In this document: positions 49,588 through 58,075 of the stretch, piece after piece | How the letters are laid out: each line of letters begins with the position of its first letter | Position numbering within the stretch: the stretch's first letter is position 1 | Source: Roseococcus pinisoli | Lineage (GTDB): Bacteria; Pseudomonadota; Alphaproteobacteria; Acetobacterales; Acetobacteraceae | Assembly (NCBI RefSeq): GCF_018413645.1 | Contig: NZ_JAHCDA010000002.1 | Coordinates: 1,054,001 to 1,118,000 of the forward strand | DNA: 64,000 bases | Direction of reading: 5' to 3' | The notes under the pieces: model-generated | The model's input: the letters and a program-made list of their open reading frames with translations, nothing else | Told to the model about the DNA's origin: nothing | The model's database searches: none | Made by a program: the position numbers and the translations under genes

Positions 49588-52350
49588 TCAGGGCTGCAGT
49601 TCGGCGCGCAGGCGCTCGGCCTGCGAGCGTTCCGGGAAGGTCGTATCCGTCGCGAGGACCGGCGTGAGCACGCGCAGCGCCTCCTGCCGCTCCCCGGCCT
49701 TCTGCAGCGCATAGGCCAGGCGATAGGCGGTACCGGCCCTGTCGCCGCCCTGCCGCAGCAGCGTGACGGCGAGGCCATGATCCGGGCCGCGCGCCAGGAT
49801 CCAGCCCAGCGTGTCGGCCGTGTCCGGGTTGGGGGCCAGGTAGAAGGCCCGCTGGGCAAAGCCGCGCGCCTGCACCAACGAGTCGGGATCGCCGCGCTCG
49901 CCCAGGAGCCATGCCAGGTTGTTCAGCGCCATGGGATGCTCGGGCGCGATGGCGATCAGCTGCCGCAGCCGCGCCTCGGCCGCGGCGGTGCGGCCGGCCA
50001 CGATGTCGAACTGCGCGAGGGCGTTCAGGACCTCTACATCGTCCGGCACCGCCTCCACCCTTGCCCGCAGCGCGGCGGCCGCCTGGTCCGGCTGGCCTGC
50101 CGCCTGCAAAGCGGCGGAGAGGCGCAGGGCCAGCGGCCCGCTGGGGCTCGAGGGCGTCAGGGCCGCGAAGGCCTGCGCCGCCTCGGCCGGCCGGTGCGCG
50201 GCCATCAGCACGTCGCCGCGCAGGGTCGCCGCCGCCGGCAGGGCATCGGCCTGGGAAGCGAGCTGCGTCGCCTCCGCCAGGGCCGCATCGACGCCCCGGT
50301 TCTCGGTGATCAGGCCCATGAGCGCCTGCTGGAGCATGGCATCACCCGGCGCTGCCCGCAGCCCTTCCCGCAGCAGGGCCTCGGCCTCCCGCGGATCGTT
50401 CGCGCGCATCCTCAGCCGCGCGAGCTGCACCCTGGCGCGCGCGGAGGAAGGATCCTCCGCCAGCGCCTCGCGGGCGGATTCCTCCGCCCGCGCCGCCTGG
50501 CCGGCGGCCGCCTGGATCTCCGACCGCGCCAGCGGGATGGCGGTGCCCCTCCCCTGGCGAAGGGCATCGCCCCCGAGTATCGCGATCGCGCGATCCGCCT
50601 GGCCGTTCCGGGCCAGCGCCTCGGCGGTGGTGATGGCGAGGGCCGGCTGCGCCGGGCTCGCTGCCTGCTCGGCGACCAGAGCCGTCAGGGCCGCCGGGCC
50701 GGCGGGGCCGGTCGTGAGCTCGGACATGCGGCGGATCGCCTCCGCATTGGCCGGATCCTGCCGTAGCACTTCCGCGACGAGGCGAATGGCCTCCTCGCCA
50801 CGGTCCTGCAGCAGCGCGACCCTGGCCAGGCCGAGGCGTCCGATCTTGCTGGCGGGCGCCTGGCGGATGGCATTCTCGAATTCCGTGCGCGCGGCCGGAA
50901 GGTCGAGCCGCATCAGGCTGAGCGTGCCGGCGAGCGAAGACGCCACCTCGCCGCGCCTCGTATCGGCCGGCAGGCCGGCAAGCTCGGTTTCCGCCGTCGC
51001 CAGATCGCCGCGCGACATCGCCGTCGCCACCAGCATCTCGCGCGCGCCGGGCAGTGCGGGGCCGTGCTTCAGCGCCTCCCTCACCGCATTCTGCGCCCCT
51101 TCGGCATCGCCGACGGCGAGCCGCGCGATGCCGAGGCGCGTCAGCAGGGTCGGGTTCTCCGGCGCTATGGACACCGCCTTCTCCAGCGCCTGCACGGCCT
51201 CCGCCGACCGGCCCACGGTGGAATAGGCGCGGCCCAGCAGCTCATAGAGCTCGGGGTCGCGCGGCTCGCGCTGCGTGGCCCGCGCCAGGACGGCCACGGC
51301 CTCCTCGGGCCGGCCCCCATCCAGCGCCATGCTGCCGAGCAGCCGTGCGCCGCGCGGATCGTCGGGGAAGCGCGCCACATGCCGGCGGGCGGCATCCTCG
51401 GCCTGGGCGGTCTGGCCGAGGCCGCGCTTGGCCATCGCCTGCATCAGCAGACCGTCCGGGAAGGCCGCGACCTGCGGGCCCAGGCGCTGCAGCGTGGCAT
51501 CGGCGGCGCGCCAGTTCTGCTGCAGGCTGAAGGCCATGGCGCGCAGATAGACGGCCATGGCGTTGTTGGGCACGGAGGCCGAGACGGCGTCGATATCGGG
51601 TGCCGCGCGGTCGACCTGGCCCATCCGCAGCAGCACCTCGGCGCGGCGCAGGCGCGCCGTCACCTCGCCGGGCGCGGTGGAGACGATGCGGCCGAAATTC
51701 TCGAGGGCGCCCGTGGGATCGTTCCGCTCGAGCTGGAGCTGCGCCTTGATCAGCAGGGCCTCGCGGGCATTGGGATGCGCGGCCAGGGTGCGATCGATGC
51801 GCGCCTCGGCCGCGGCCTTGTCGCCCTCAGTCATCGCCAGGGAGGCAGCGGCCACGCCCGCCTCCATGCTCGCGCCGTTGAGCCGTTCCGCCGTGGCCAC
51901 CGAGGCGCGGGCGCCTTCGACGTCGCCGGAGCCGATCTGCGCCAACGCGCGCCCGGCCGCCACCTGCAGGGCCACGGCCGGTGGAAGGTCCGGCGCGGGT
52001 TCCGGGAATTCCGAGAGCACGTCGCGGAAGCGGCCCTGGCTCAGCAGCACGCGCATCAGCAGCGCCGTGCCGGCCGCGCGGTCGTAGCCATTGGCCAGCG
52101 CCGCGCGCGCCTCGCGCTCGGCCGTGTCGACATCGCCGATATCCAGGCTCGCCGAGGCGAGCCCGGCCCGGATCGCGCCGACCGTGGGCTCGGCGCGCAC
52201 GGCGTTTCGCCATTCGATCTGCGCCGCGCGCAGCTCGCCCCGGGCCTGGGCGAGCACGGCGCGGTCCCTCGCGGGATTGGCCATGGCCGGCGACGTCGCG
52301 GCCATGGCGGCAGCGACGACCAGGGAAAGCATCACGGGCTGGCGGATCAT
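49588..52350 (-). CDS. prsT: XrtA/PEP-CTERM system TPR-repeat protein PrsT
   Basis: Exported tetratricopeptide-repeat protein of 920 residues. The signal peptide is MIRQPVMLSLVVAAAMAATS with cleavage near PAMANP. Almost the entire remainder consists of TPR-like units (for example DPELYELLGRAYSTVGRSAE and NPTLLTRLGIARLAVGDAEG), about 20 or more repeats. The length and its place directly before prsR and prsK match the PrsT family of PEP-CTERM loci. It likely acts as a periplasmic scaffold for polysaccharide or protein assembly. It is 12 bases downstream of the prsR stop and six upstream of the O-ligase start. Confidence 0.92.
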   Translation of the reverse strand: MIRQPVMLSLVVAAAMAATSPAMANPARDRAVLAQARGELRAAQIEWRNAVRAEPTVGAIRAGLASASLDIGDVDTAEREARAALANGYDRAAGTALLMRVLLSQGRFRDVLSEFPEPAPDLPPAVALQVAAGRALAQIGSGDVEGARASVATAERLNGASMEAGVAAASLAMTEGDKAAAEARIDRTLAAHPNAREALLIKAQLQLERNDPTGALENFGRIVSTAPGEVTARLRRAEVLLRMGQVDRAAPDIDAVSASVPNNAMAVYLRAMAFSLQQNWRAADATLQRLGPQVAAFPDGLLMQAMAKRGLGQTAQAEDAARRHVARFPDDPRGARLLGSMALDGGRPEEAVAVLARATQREPRDPELYELLGRAYSTVGRSAEAVQALEKAVSIAPENPTLLTRLGIARLAVGDAEGAQNAVREALKHGPALPGAREMLVATAMSRGDLATAETELAGLPADTRRGEVASSLAGTLSLMRLDLPAARTEFENAIRQAPASKIGRLGLARVALLQDRGEEAIRLVAEVLRQDPANAEAIRRMSELTTGPAGPAALTALVAEQAASPAQPALAITTAEALARNGQADRAIAILGGDALRQGRGTAIPLARSEIQAAAGQAARAEESAREALAEDPSSARARVQLARLRMRANDPREAEALLREGLRAAPGDAMLQQALMGLITENRGVDAALAEATQLASQADALPAAATLRGDVLMAAHRPAEAAQAFAALTPSSPSGPLALRLSAALQAAGQPDQAAAALRARVEAVPDDVEVLNALAQFDIVAGRTAAAEARLRQLIAIAPEHPMALNNLAWLLGERGDPDSLVQARGFAQRAFYLAPNPDTADTLGWILARGPDHGLAVTLLRQGGDRAGTAYRLAYALQKAGERQEALRVLTPVLATDTTFPERSQAERLRAELQP

Positions 52351-52362
52351 GATCGCCTCCGG

Positions 52363-53766
52363 TCAGGATTTGGGGGGTTTGGGTTCGAGAGGCTTGTCGT
52401 CCGCCGGCTCACGCTCCGGCGTCAGCCCGTGGGTCGCGAGCAGGCCGTAGAGCGTCGGACGGCTGATCCCGAGCACGCGCGCCGCGTTCGAGAGGCTGCC
52501 GTGGCTGCGCGCCAGGGCACGGGAGATGGTTTCCCGCTCGGCCCGGGCGCGGGCGGCGCGGATGTCCAGGTTCTCCGCCTCACCGCCGGAGCCGGGCGCG
52601 AGCTCGAGATCGGCCGCGGTGATGAGCGGTCCCGCGGCCATGAGCACGGCGCGCTGGACGCGGTTGCCCAGCTCGCGGACATTGCCCGGCCACTGGTATT
52701 CCAGCATGGCGTCGAGGGCCGCATCCTCGAAGCCGCGCAGGCGCCGCTGGAATTCATGGGCATAGCGGGCGAGGAACCATCGCCCGAGCAGCGGGATGTC
52801 GCCGCTGCGCTCCCGGAGCGGCGGCACGCGCACCGTCATGGGATTGAGGCGGAAGAGCAGGTCGCCGCGGAACTTCCCGGCCCCCGCCTGCGCCTCGAGC
52901 GGCTGGTTGGTCGCGGAGACGACGCGCACATCGACCCGGACGGGCACGCGCCCGCCCACCCGCTCGAAGGTCTGGTCCTGGAGGAAGCGAAGCAGCTTGG
53001 CCTGCAGGCCCTGCGGCAGGTCGCCGACCTCGTCGAGGAAGAGCGTGCCGCCATGGGCCTGCTCCACGCGCCCCGTCGTCTGCTTCACGGCGCCCGTGAA
53101 GGCGCCGCGCTCATGGCCGAAGAGCTCGCTTTCCAGGAGCGCCTCGGGGATCGCCGCGCAGTTGATGGCGATGAAGGGCCGGGCGGCGCGCGGCCCCATG
53201 TCGTGCAGCGCCCGGGCCAGCGCCTCCTTGCCCGTGCCACTCTCGCCCAGCAGCAGGACGGGCGCGTTGACCGTGGCCAGGCGCTCGACCATGCGGCAGA
53301 CCCGCAGCATGCCCTCATCGGCCGTGATGATATTGGCGATGGGGCTCGGCCGGGGCGCCGCGGCCAGGCGCTGGTTCTCGTCCTCGAGCTCGCGCAGGCG
53401 CAGCGCGCGGTCAAGGATGGTGCGCAGCACGTCGAGGTCGACGGGCTTCTCGCAGAAGTCATAGGCGCCGACGCGCAGCGCGCGCAGCATGTTCTCGCGG
53501 TCGCCCTGGCCGCTCGCCACCACCACCGGCATGTTCGCCGAGAGGGCACGCAGCATCGCCAGCGTCGCGAAGCCCTCGGACACGCCCTCGGGATCCGGCG
53601 GAAGGCCGAGATCCACCAGGGCGATGGCGGGCTGCTCGCGCCGCGCCGTCGTCTCCGCCTGCCGGCGGTCATGCGCCAGGAGCACGCGGTAGTTGGGGAA
53701 GGCCCAGCGATACTGGGCGCAGAGGCCCAGATCGTCCTCGACCACGAGGAGCTTCGGCTTGCTCAT
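52363..53766 (-). CDS. prsR: sigma-54-dependent response regulator PrsR
   Basis: Transcription activator of 467 residues. The receiver domain (1-125) has VVEDD and the phospho-acceptor Asp52 in ALVDLGLPPD, with Lys in FCEKPVDL. The AAA+ domain has Walker A GESGTGKEALARALH and the sigma-54 contact motif GAFTGA in ERGAFTGAVKQ, then GGTLFLDEVGDLPQGL. The C-terminal Fis-type helix is SRALARSHGSLSNAARVLGI. In PEP-CTERM systems PrsR, with PrsK and RpoN, turns on genes of PEP-CTERM proteins; the promoter at 13956-13972 is a likely target. The start overlaps the prsK stop (ATGA). Confidence 0.95.
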   Translation of the reverse strand: MSKPKLLVVEDDLGLCAQYRWAFPNYRVLLAHDRRQAETTARREQPAIALVDLGLPPDPEGVSEGFATLAMLRALSANMPVVVASGQGDRENMLRALRVGAYDFCEKPVDLDVLRTILDRALRLRELEDENQRLAAAPRPSPIANIITADEGMLRVCRMVERLATVNAPVLLLGESGTGKEALARALHDMGPRAARPFIAINCAAIPEALLESELFGHERGAFTGAVKQTTGRVEQAHGGTLFLDEVGDLPQGLQAKLLRFLQDQTFERVGGRVPVRVDVRVVSATNQPLEAQAGAGKFRGDLLFRLNPMTVRVPPLRERSGDIPLLGRWFLARYAHEFQRRLRGFEDAALDAMLEYQWPGNVRELGNRVQRAVLMAAGPLITAADLELAPGSGGEAENLDIRAARARAERETISRALARSHGSLSNAARVLGISRPTLYGLLATHGLTPEREPADDKPLEPKPPKS

Positions 53767-55787
53767 GCCGCCACCTCACGCACCAGCTCGGCTGCCGGCA
53801 GGCAGGGCAAGGTGACGCGCATGGTCGTTCCCCTGCCCGGCGCCGTGATCACGTCGATGTCGCCGCCCGCGCCGCGCAGCAGGTCGCGCGCCTGCCAGGC
53901 GCCGATGCCGTTGCCGCCCGCGCGGCCGGAGGAAAGCGGCCGGAACAGCGTGTCCCGCACGAATTCGGCGGACATGCCGGGCCCGCGGTCGGTGATGTCG
54001 AGCACGAGGCGCGCCTCCTCCTGCCTCAGGGTCACCCACACCGGCACGTCGGGGGGCGAGGCCTCGGCCGCATTGTCGAGAAGATGACGCAGTGCCGCGT
54101 CGAAGCGCCCGGCCGCGATCGGGACCCGGCATTCCGCGGCGCCCTGATCGCGGATCTCGACGGCATGGCCGATGTTCCGGGCGATGGTGCGCAGCCGGTC
54201 GAGCGGCGCGACGCGCGCGAGGCTCTCCTCCGCCTCCGGGTTCCGCAGGCGCGCCACCAACGTGGCGATGCGCGCCGCGGCCGCGCCGACCGTGGTCAGC
54301 AGGTCGGCCTGGAACTCCGGGTCGTCCATGTGATGTTCGGCATTGGCGTGCAGCATGGAAAGCTGGTGCGCCACGGTCTTCACGTCATGCGCCACGAAGG
54401 CGAAGCGGCGCGCATAGTCCTGCAGGTCGCGCTGATCGCGAAGGCGCTCGGCGGCCCGGCGCTCGGCCAGGAACATCGCGACCGCGCGGCCGACGGCGCG
54501 CAGCAGGTCGAAGACCTCGCCGTCGAGCGCGAAGGCCGCGCGCGGCGGCGCCAGCAGCACGACGCCCATCAGGCCGTCCAGGTGATGATAGAGCGGCACG
54601 GCCAGCCAGAGCGGGCCGATACCCTCCGCCACCTCGACCGGCACCTCGGTCGCGATGCGCTCGCCCTCGCCCAGGGCGGCGAGCAGCGCCTGGTCGGCGG
54701 CGGGGCTGAGGTCGACCTTCGGCATGTTCCAGGCGCCCGCCCAGCTCAGCCGGCCATTCTCCGGATCGCGCAGGAAAAGCAGCCCGGCCGGGCTGTCCAC
54801 GGGATCGGCGATGGCGATCACCGCGCGGCGCTGCGGATCCTCGGCATGGCCGGAGAGGGTGCGGATGCAGCGCAGCCACTCGCGGCGATAGTCGAAGCGC
54901 GCGGTGAAGAAATGATCCACCACCCGCGCCCGCAGCCAGGACCGAGCGGAGCGCGAGCCGGCCGCCACGGCGAGGACCATGACGCCGCCGGCCAGCAGGC
55001 TCGCCTGGGCCGCGCGGGTCCAGTCCGCGCCCAGATGGCGCAGCACCTCGCCCGCGGCGCCGACGCCGAGCAGGAAGGTGCCGGCGAGGATGAAGGTGGT
55101 GCCGTGGAAGACCGCCTGACGCGAGACGGGCGGGTCGCGGCGCCAGCGCCGGTCGCGCGCCGCCGCGACGACGAGGAGCGGCATGGCCAGTGCGGCCACG
55201 GCCGCACGGCCGTCGAGCAGCGCCGGGGAATAGCCCCGCGACAGCGCGGCATCCGCATGCAGCAGGACGTCGAAGGCGGAGACGAGGCCGAGCGCGATGC
55301 AGGGCATCACCACATGCCAGCGGGTTCCCTCCTCGGCATTGCGCCAGAGGTTCTCGGCCACGACCAGCACCAGCAGCGCGAGGCCGAGGCGGGCGAGCAG
55401 GCCGGGCGAGCCCAGCGTGGGGAAGCTCGGCGTGCCCGGCAGCAGCGCCACCAGGGCCAGGACTGTCAGCAGCGCCGCCGCGGCGGAAAAGCGCCACATC
55501 AGGGCCGAGGACCATCCATTGCCGAAGCGGCGCGCCAGCCAGAGCAGTACCGCGCACCAGACGGCGCTGCGCAGCACCTCGAGCACCGCGGCCGTGCCGG
55601 AGAGCGGCTCGGAAGGCGCGAGGGCGACGGCGGCGGCCCAGGCGGCGGTGGCCAGGCAGGCCAGCGCGAGCACGAGGGCGGTGCTCCCCCTCCCCACCAC
55701 CAGGATCAGGACGATCCAGGCCAGGCAGATGGCGGCGCTGCCCGCATGCAGGATGGGAGAGGCGGTGGCGATCATGTCGCCCGCCAT
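53763..55787 (-). CDS. prsK: XrtA/PEP-CTERM system histidine kinase PrsK
   Basis: Membrane histidine kinase of 674 residues. About eight to nine hydrophobic segments cover residues 1-290, a GAF-like domain follows (about 310-460, with ERIATEVPVEVAEGIGPLWL), then the H-box FVAHDVKTVAHQLSMLHANA. The ATPase domain has the N-box RHLLDNAAEASP, DRGPGMSAEFV and the G-box NGIGAWQARDLLRGAGGD. All kinase sites appear intact. It should sense an envelope or polysaccharide cue and phosphorylate PrsR, whose gene overlaps its 3' end. It begins 19 bases after the sugar transferase gene. Confidence 0.94.
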   Translation of the reverse strand: MAGDMIATASPILHAGSAAICLAWIVLILVVGRGSTALVLALACLATAAWAAAVALAPSEPLSGTAAVLEVLRSAVWCAVLLWLARRFGNGWSSALMWRFSAAAALLTVLALVALLPGTPSFPTLGSPGLLARLGLALLVLVVAENLWRNAEEGTRWHVVMPCIALGLVSAFDVLLHADAALSRGYSPALLDGRAAVAALAMPLLVVAAARDRRWRRDPPVSRQAVFHGTTFILAGTFLLGVGAAGEVLRHLGADWTRAAQASLLAGGVMVLAVAAGSRSARSWLRARVVDHFFTARFDYRREWLRCIRTLSGHAEDPQRRAVIAIADPVDSPAGLLFLRDPENGRLSWAGAWNMPKVDLSPAADQALLAALGEGERIATEVPVEVAEGIGPLWLAVPLYHHLDGLMGVVLLAPPRAAFALDGEVFDLLRAVGRAVAMFLAERRAAERLRDQRDLQDYARRFAFVAHDVKTVAHQLSMLHANAEHHMDDPEFQADLLTTVGAAAARIATLVARLRNPEAEESLARVAPLDRLRTIARNIGHAVEIRDQGAAECRVPIAAGRFDAALRHLLDNAAEASPPDVPVWVTLRQEEARLVLDITDRGPGMSAEFVRDTLFRPLSSGRAGGNGIGAWQARDLLRGAGGDIDVITAPGRGTTMRVTLPCLPAAELVREVAA

Positions 55788-55806
55788 GAACCCGAAAGGC
55801 GGCGGA

Positions 55807-57138
55807 TCATCGCGCGCCTTCCTGGAAGAGCACCACGCGCACGGTGGCGAGCAGGATCAGCAGGTCCAGGAAGAAGCTGCGGCGGCGGATGTAATAGAGG
55901 TCGTAGGAGAGCTTCATCCGCGCATCCTCGACCGAGGCGCCATAGGGGTAGTTCACCTGCGCCCAGCCCGTGATGCCGGGGCGAACCACCGCGCGGTCGT
56001 GATAATGCGGGATGACCTGGCCCAGCTGCTCGACGAAGCGCGGGCGCTCCGGCCGCGGGCCGATGAAGGACATGTCGCCGCGCAGAACGTTCATCACCTG
56101 CGGGATCTCGTCGATCCGGCAGAGCCGCAGGAAGTAGCCCACCCGTGTCACGCGGGAATCGCCCTGCGTGGCCCAGACGGGGGCGCCCTTCACCTCGGCA
56201 TTGGGCACCATGCTGCGGAACTTCAGCAGGTTGAACCGGCGGTTCCCCAGGCCCACGCGCTCCTGCCGGTAGAAGATGGGGCCGGGCCCGTCGAGGCGGA
56301 TGGCCAGCATGGTCACCAGCAGCAAAGGCAGCGTCAGCGTCAGCAGGGCGAGCGAGAGGAGGATGTCGAAGGCGCGGCGCAGCCCCCGGCTCCAGAGGGA
56401 TTCGCGCAGGGCATTGGCCGAGGCGAGCCAGCCGTCCGGCAGCCGCTCGATGTCGATGCGGTTCAGGCCCTTCTCGCTGAACTCGCTCTCGGTGAAGACC
56501 TGCAGCCCCTCGACGCCGCAGCGCCGGCGCGTGGCGGGCGCCAGCGGCGCCTGGACCGCGGCGACGACGGCCCAGATGCGCCAGGCGCGCAGGCGGCCGC
56601 GCTCCACCGCCTCGATCAGCGCCTCGCCGGCCGGCAGGGCCAGCGTCACCTCGAAGGGGCGGTAATGCTTCTGCAGCGCCTCGGGATCCGCCGCGCGGCC
56701 GACGAGGGCGACGCGGGGAAGCGGGAACTGAAACAGGCCGAAGGCGAATCGGAGCAGGGCCATGGACGCCAGGCTGCCGAGAAGCGCCGCGCTCATGAGC
56801 GGCAGGAAGCTATGCGGAGGGAAGCCGAAGGGCAGCACGCCGAGGAACCCCGCGACCAGGAGGGCCAGCAGGCCGCATCCCGTCACGCCCCGCGCGACCG
56901 AGGGGAAAAAGCCCTGCAGCGCCACCGGCCGGTACAGGCCGATCGCGCCGGCGGCGAAGCCCGCCAGGAGGGACACGAGCACGGCGAAACCGGCGGCGGC
57001 GGCGATGCTCGGCCCCGTCTCGTCGAAGGGCAGCACCCCCATCACGAGGGCGAAGACGGCCAGCGCGATGGCGGCGGTCTCGGCCAGGTAGAGGGCCAGC
57101 ATCTCCGACCGGACCGTGTGATTGAACAGGCTCGTCAT
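55807..57138 (-). CDS. priming undecaprenyl-phosphate sugar transferase, PEP-CTERM-associated (EpsB-like)
   Basis: Polyprenyl-phosphate glycosyl-1-phosphate transferase of 443 residues that starts exopolysaccharide assembly by loading the first sugar phosphate on the lipid carrier. Four N-terminal membrane segments and a CoA-binding-like loop precede the re-entrant helix region FDILLSLALLTLTLPLLLVT. The catalytic domain shows FYRQERVGLGNRRFNLLKFR, RLCRIDEIPQVMNVLRGDMS and FIGPRPERPRFVE. The start at 57138 (MTSLFNHTVRSEML) was chosen because the 33-residue upstream extension lies in AT-rich DNA. It leads the leftward operon that contains prsK, prsR and prsT. Confidence 0.93.
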   Translation of the reverse strand: MTSLFNHTVRSEMLALYLAETAAIALAVFALVMGVLPFDETGPSIAAAAGFAVLVSLLAGFAAGAIGLYRPVALQGFFPSVARGVTGCGLLALLVAGFLGVLPFGFPPHSFLPLMSAALLGSLASMALLRFAFGLFQFPLPRVALVGRAADPEALQKHYRPFEVTLALPAGEALIEAVERGRLRAWRIWAVVAAVQAPLAPATRRRCGVEGLQVFTESEFSEKGLNRIDIERLPDGWLASANALRESLWSRGLRRAFDILLSLALLTLTLPLLLVTMLAIRLDGPGPIFYRQERVGLGNRRFNLLKFRSMVPNAEVKGAPVWATQGDSRVTRVGYFLRLCRIDEIPQVMNVLRGDMSFIGPRPERPRFVEQLGQVIPHYHDRAVVRPGITGWAQVNYPYGASVEDARMKLSYDLYYIRRRSFFLDLLILLATVRVVLFQEGAR

Positions 57139-57445
57139 GTTTTTCGTCCCCGCCGCGGCCCACCAGCTGCGATCGACATTCAATCCACAAGGACGGTTTT
57201 CAGCAATGAAATTGTCGTGTTCACTAAGGTAATGCACAATAAATAACGTGTAAAAGCTTTACATTTGATAACTAATTTCCTGTAATAATTGAATTTAGTG
57301 ATAACTAATTGAATTATAAGCTGTAAAATTTTCACTTAATACCACATAGTATTGCATTGCCATGGTCTAGTATTTTGTGGATATTTGAATGGCCGCATGG
57401 GTCTTGGACCGGAAGCGGCCCCGCGTTCAAGACGAGGAAGAAAAG
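57139..57445. other. AT-rich divergent regulatory region between the two main EPS operons
   Basis: About 300 bases separate the leftward EpsB-prsK operon from the rightward export operon. Bases 57241-57300 are about 23 percent GC. A 13-base near-palindrome GTAAAAGCTTTAC (around 57250-57262) and direct copies of ttgaat (near 57289 and 57310) are visible. No sigma-54 box was found, so the operons are probably not PrsR targets in the same way as the PEP-CTERM gene. No gene is seen. Confidence 0.5.
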
Positions 57446-58072
57446 ATGACCATGAGCTGGCGAAAGGGTGCTGCCGCCCTGCCCTTGTTGGCGATGCTCG
57501 CGGCCTGCGACACGCCAAGGCAGCTTGGCCCGGTTTCCGCCGAAGCCGGCCAGCAGGCCCCGAATTATCTCCTGGGCCCCGGGGATACGCTGACCGTCTT
57601 CGTCTACCGCTCGCCCGAACTGAGCGCCGCCGACCTGCCGATCCGCCCCGACGGTCGGATCTCGCTGCCGCTCATCCCCGATATCCAGGCCGCGGGACGC
57701 ACGCCGACCGACCTGGCCCGGGACATCGAGGGCAAGCTTCGCCAATACGTCCGCGAGCCCAACGTCACCATCATGGTGCGGACCTTCATCGGCCCCGCCG
57801 ACCAGCAGATCCGCGTGATCGGCGAGGCGTCGCAGCCCATGGGCCTGCCCTATCGCGAGGGCATGACCGTCATGGACGTCATGATCGGCGCCCGCGGCCT
57901 CACCCGCTATGCCGCCGGCAACCGGGCGGAGATCATCCGCCGTGACGTCTCGACCGGCCAAAGGGAGGTCATCCGCGTCCGCCTGAACGACCTGCTGCGG
58001 GGTGGCGACATCTCCCAGGATCTGGCTATGCGGCCGGGCGACACGCTCGTGATCCCGCAGGGCTGGTTCTGA
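57446..58072 (+). CDS. polysaccharide export lipoprotein (Wza-like, PEP-CTERM-associated)
   Basis: Outer-membrane export protein of 208 residues, compact compared with Wza. The N-terminus MTMSWRKGAAALPLLAMLAA ends in a lipobox (LAAC), so it is a lipoprotein. The Poly_export domain starts NYLLGPGDTLTVFVYRSPEL and continues PIRPDGRISLPLIPDIQAAG; a SLBB-like domain follows near DQQIRVIGEASQPMGLPY. The ATG at 57446 is preceded by gaggaag. It leads the rightward export operon with the chain-length gene three bases downstream. Confidence 0.93.
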   Translation: MTMSWRKGAAALPLLAMLAACDTPRQLGPVSAEAGQQAPNYLLGPGDTLTVFVYRSPELSAADLPIRPDGRISLPLIPDIQAAGRTPTDLARDIEGKLRQYVREPNVTIMVRTFIGPADQQIRVIGEASQPMGLPYREGMTVMDVMIGARGLTRYAAGNRAEIIRRDVSTGQREVIRVRLNDLLRGGDISQDLAMRPGDTLVIPQGWF

Positions 58073-58075
58073 CGC

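Noticed and set aside
51064-54087. A 1007-codon rightward open frame across prsT and prsR
   Set aside because: Crosses two recognised leftward genes on the opposite strand; low-complexity composition.
57139-57445. A sigma-54 promoter for the export operon
   Set aside because: No GG-N10-GC pair with TGGC/TTGC flanks was found on either strand in this gap.
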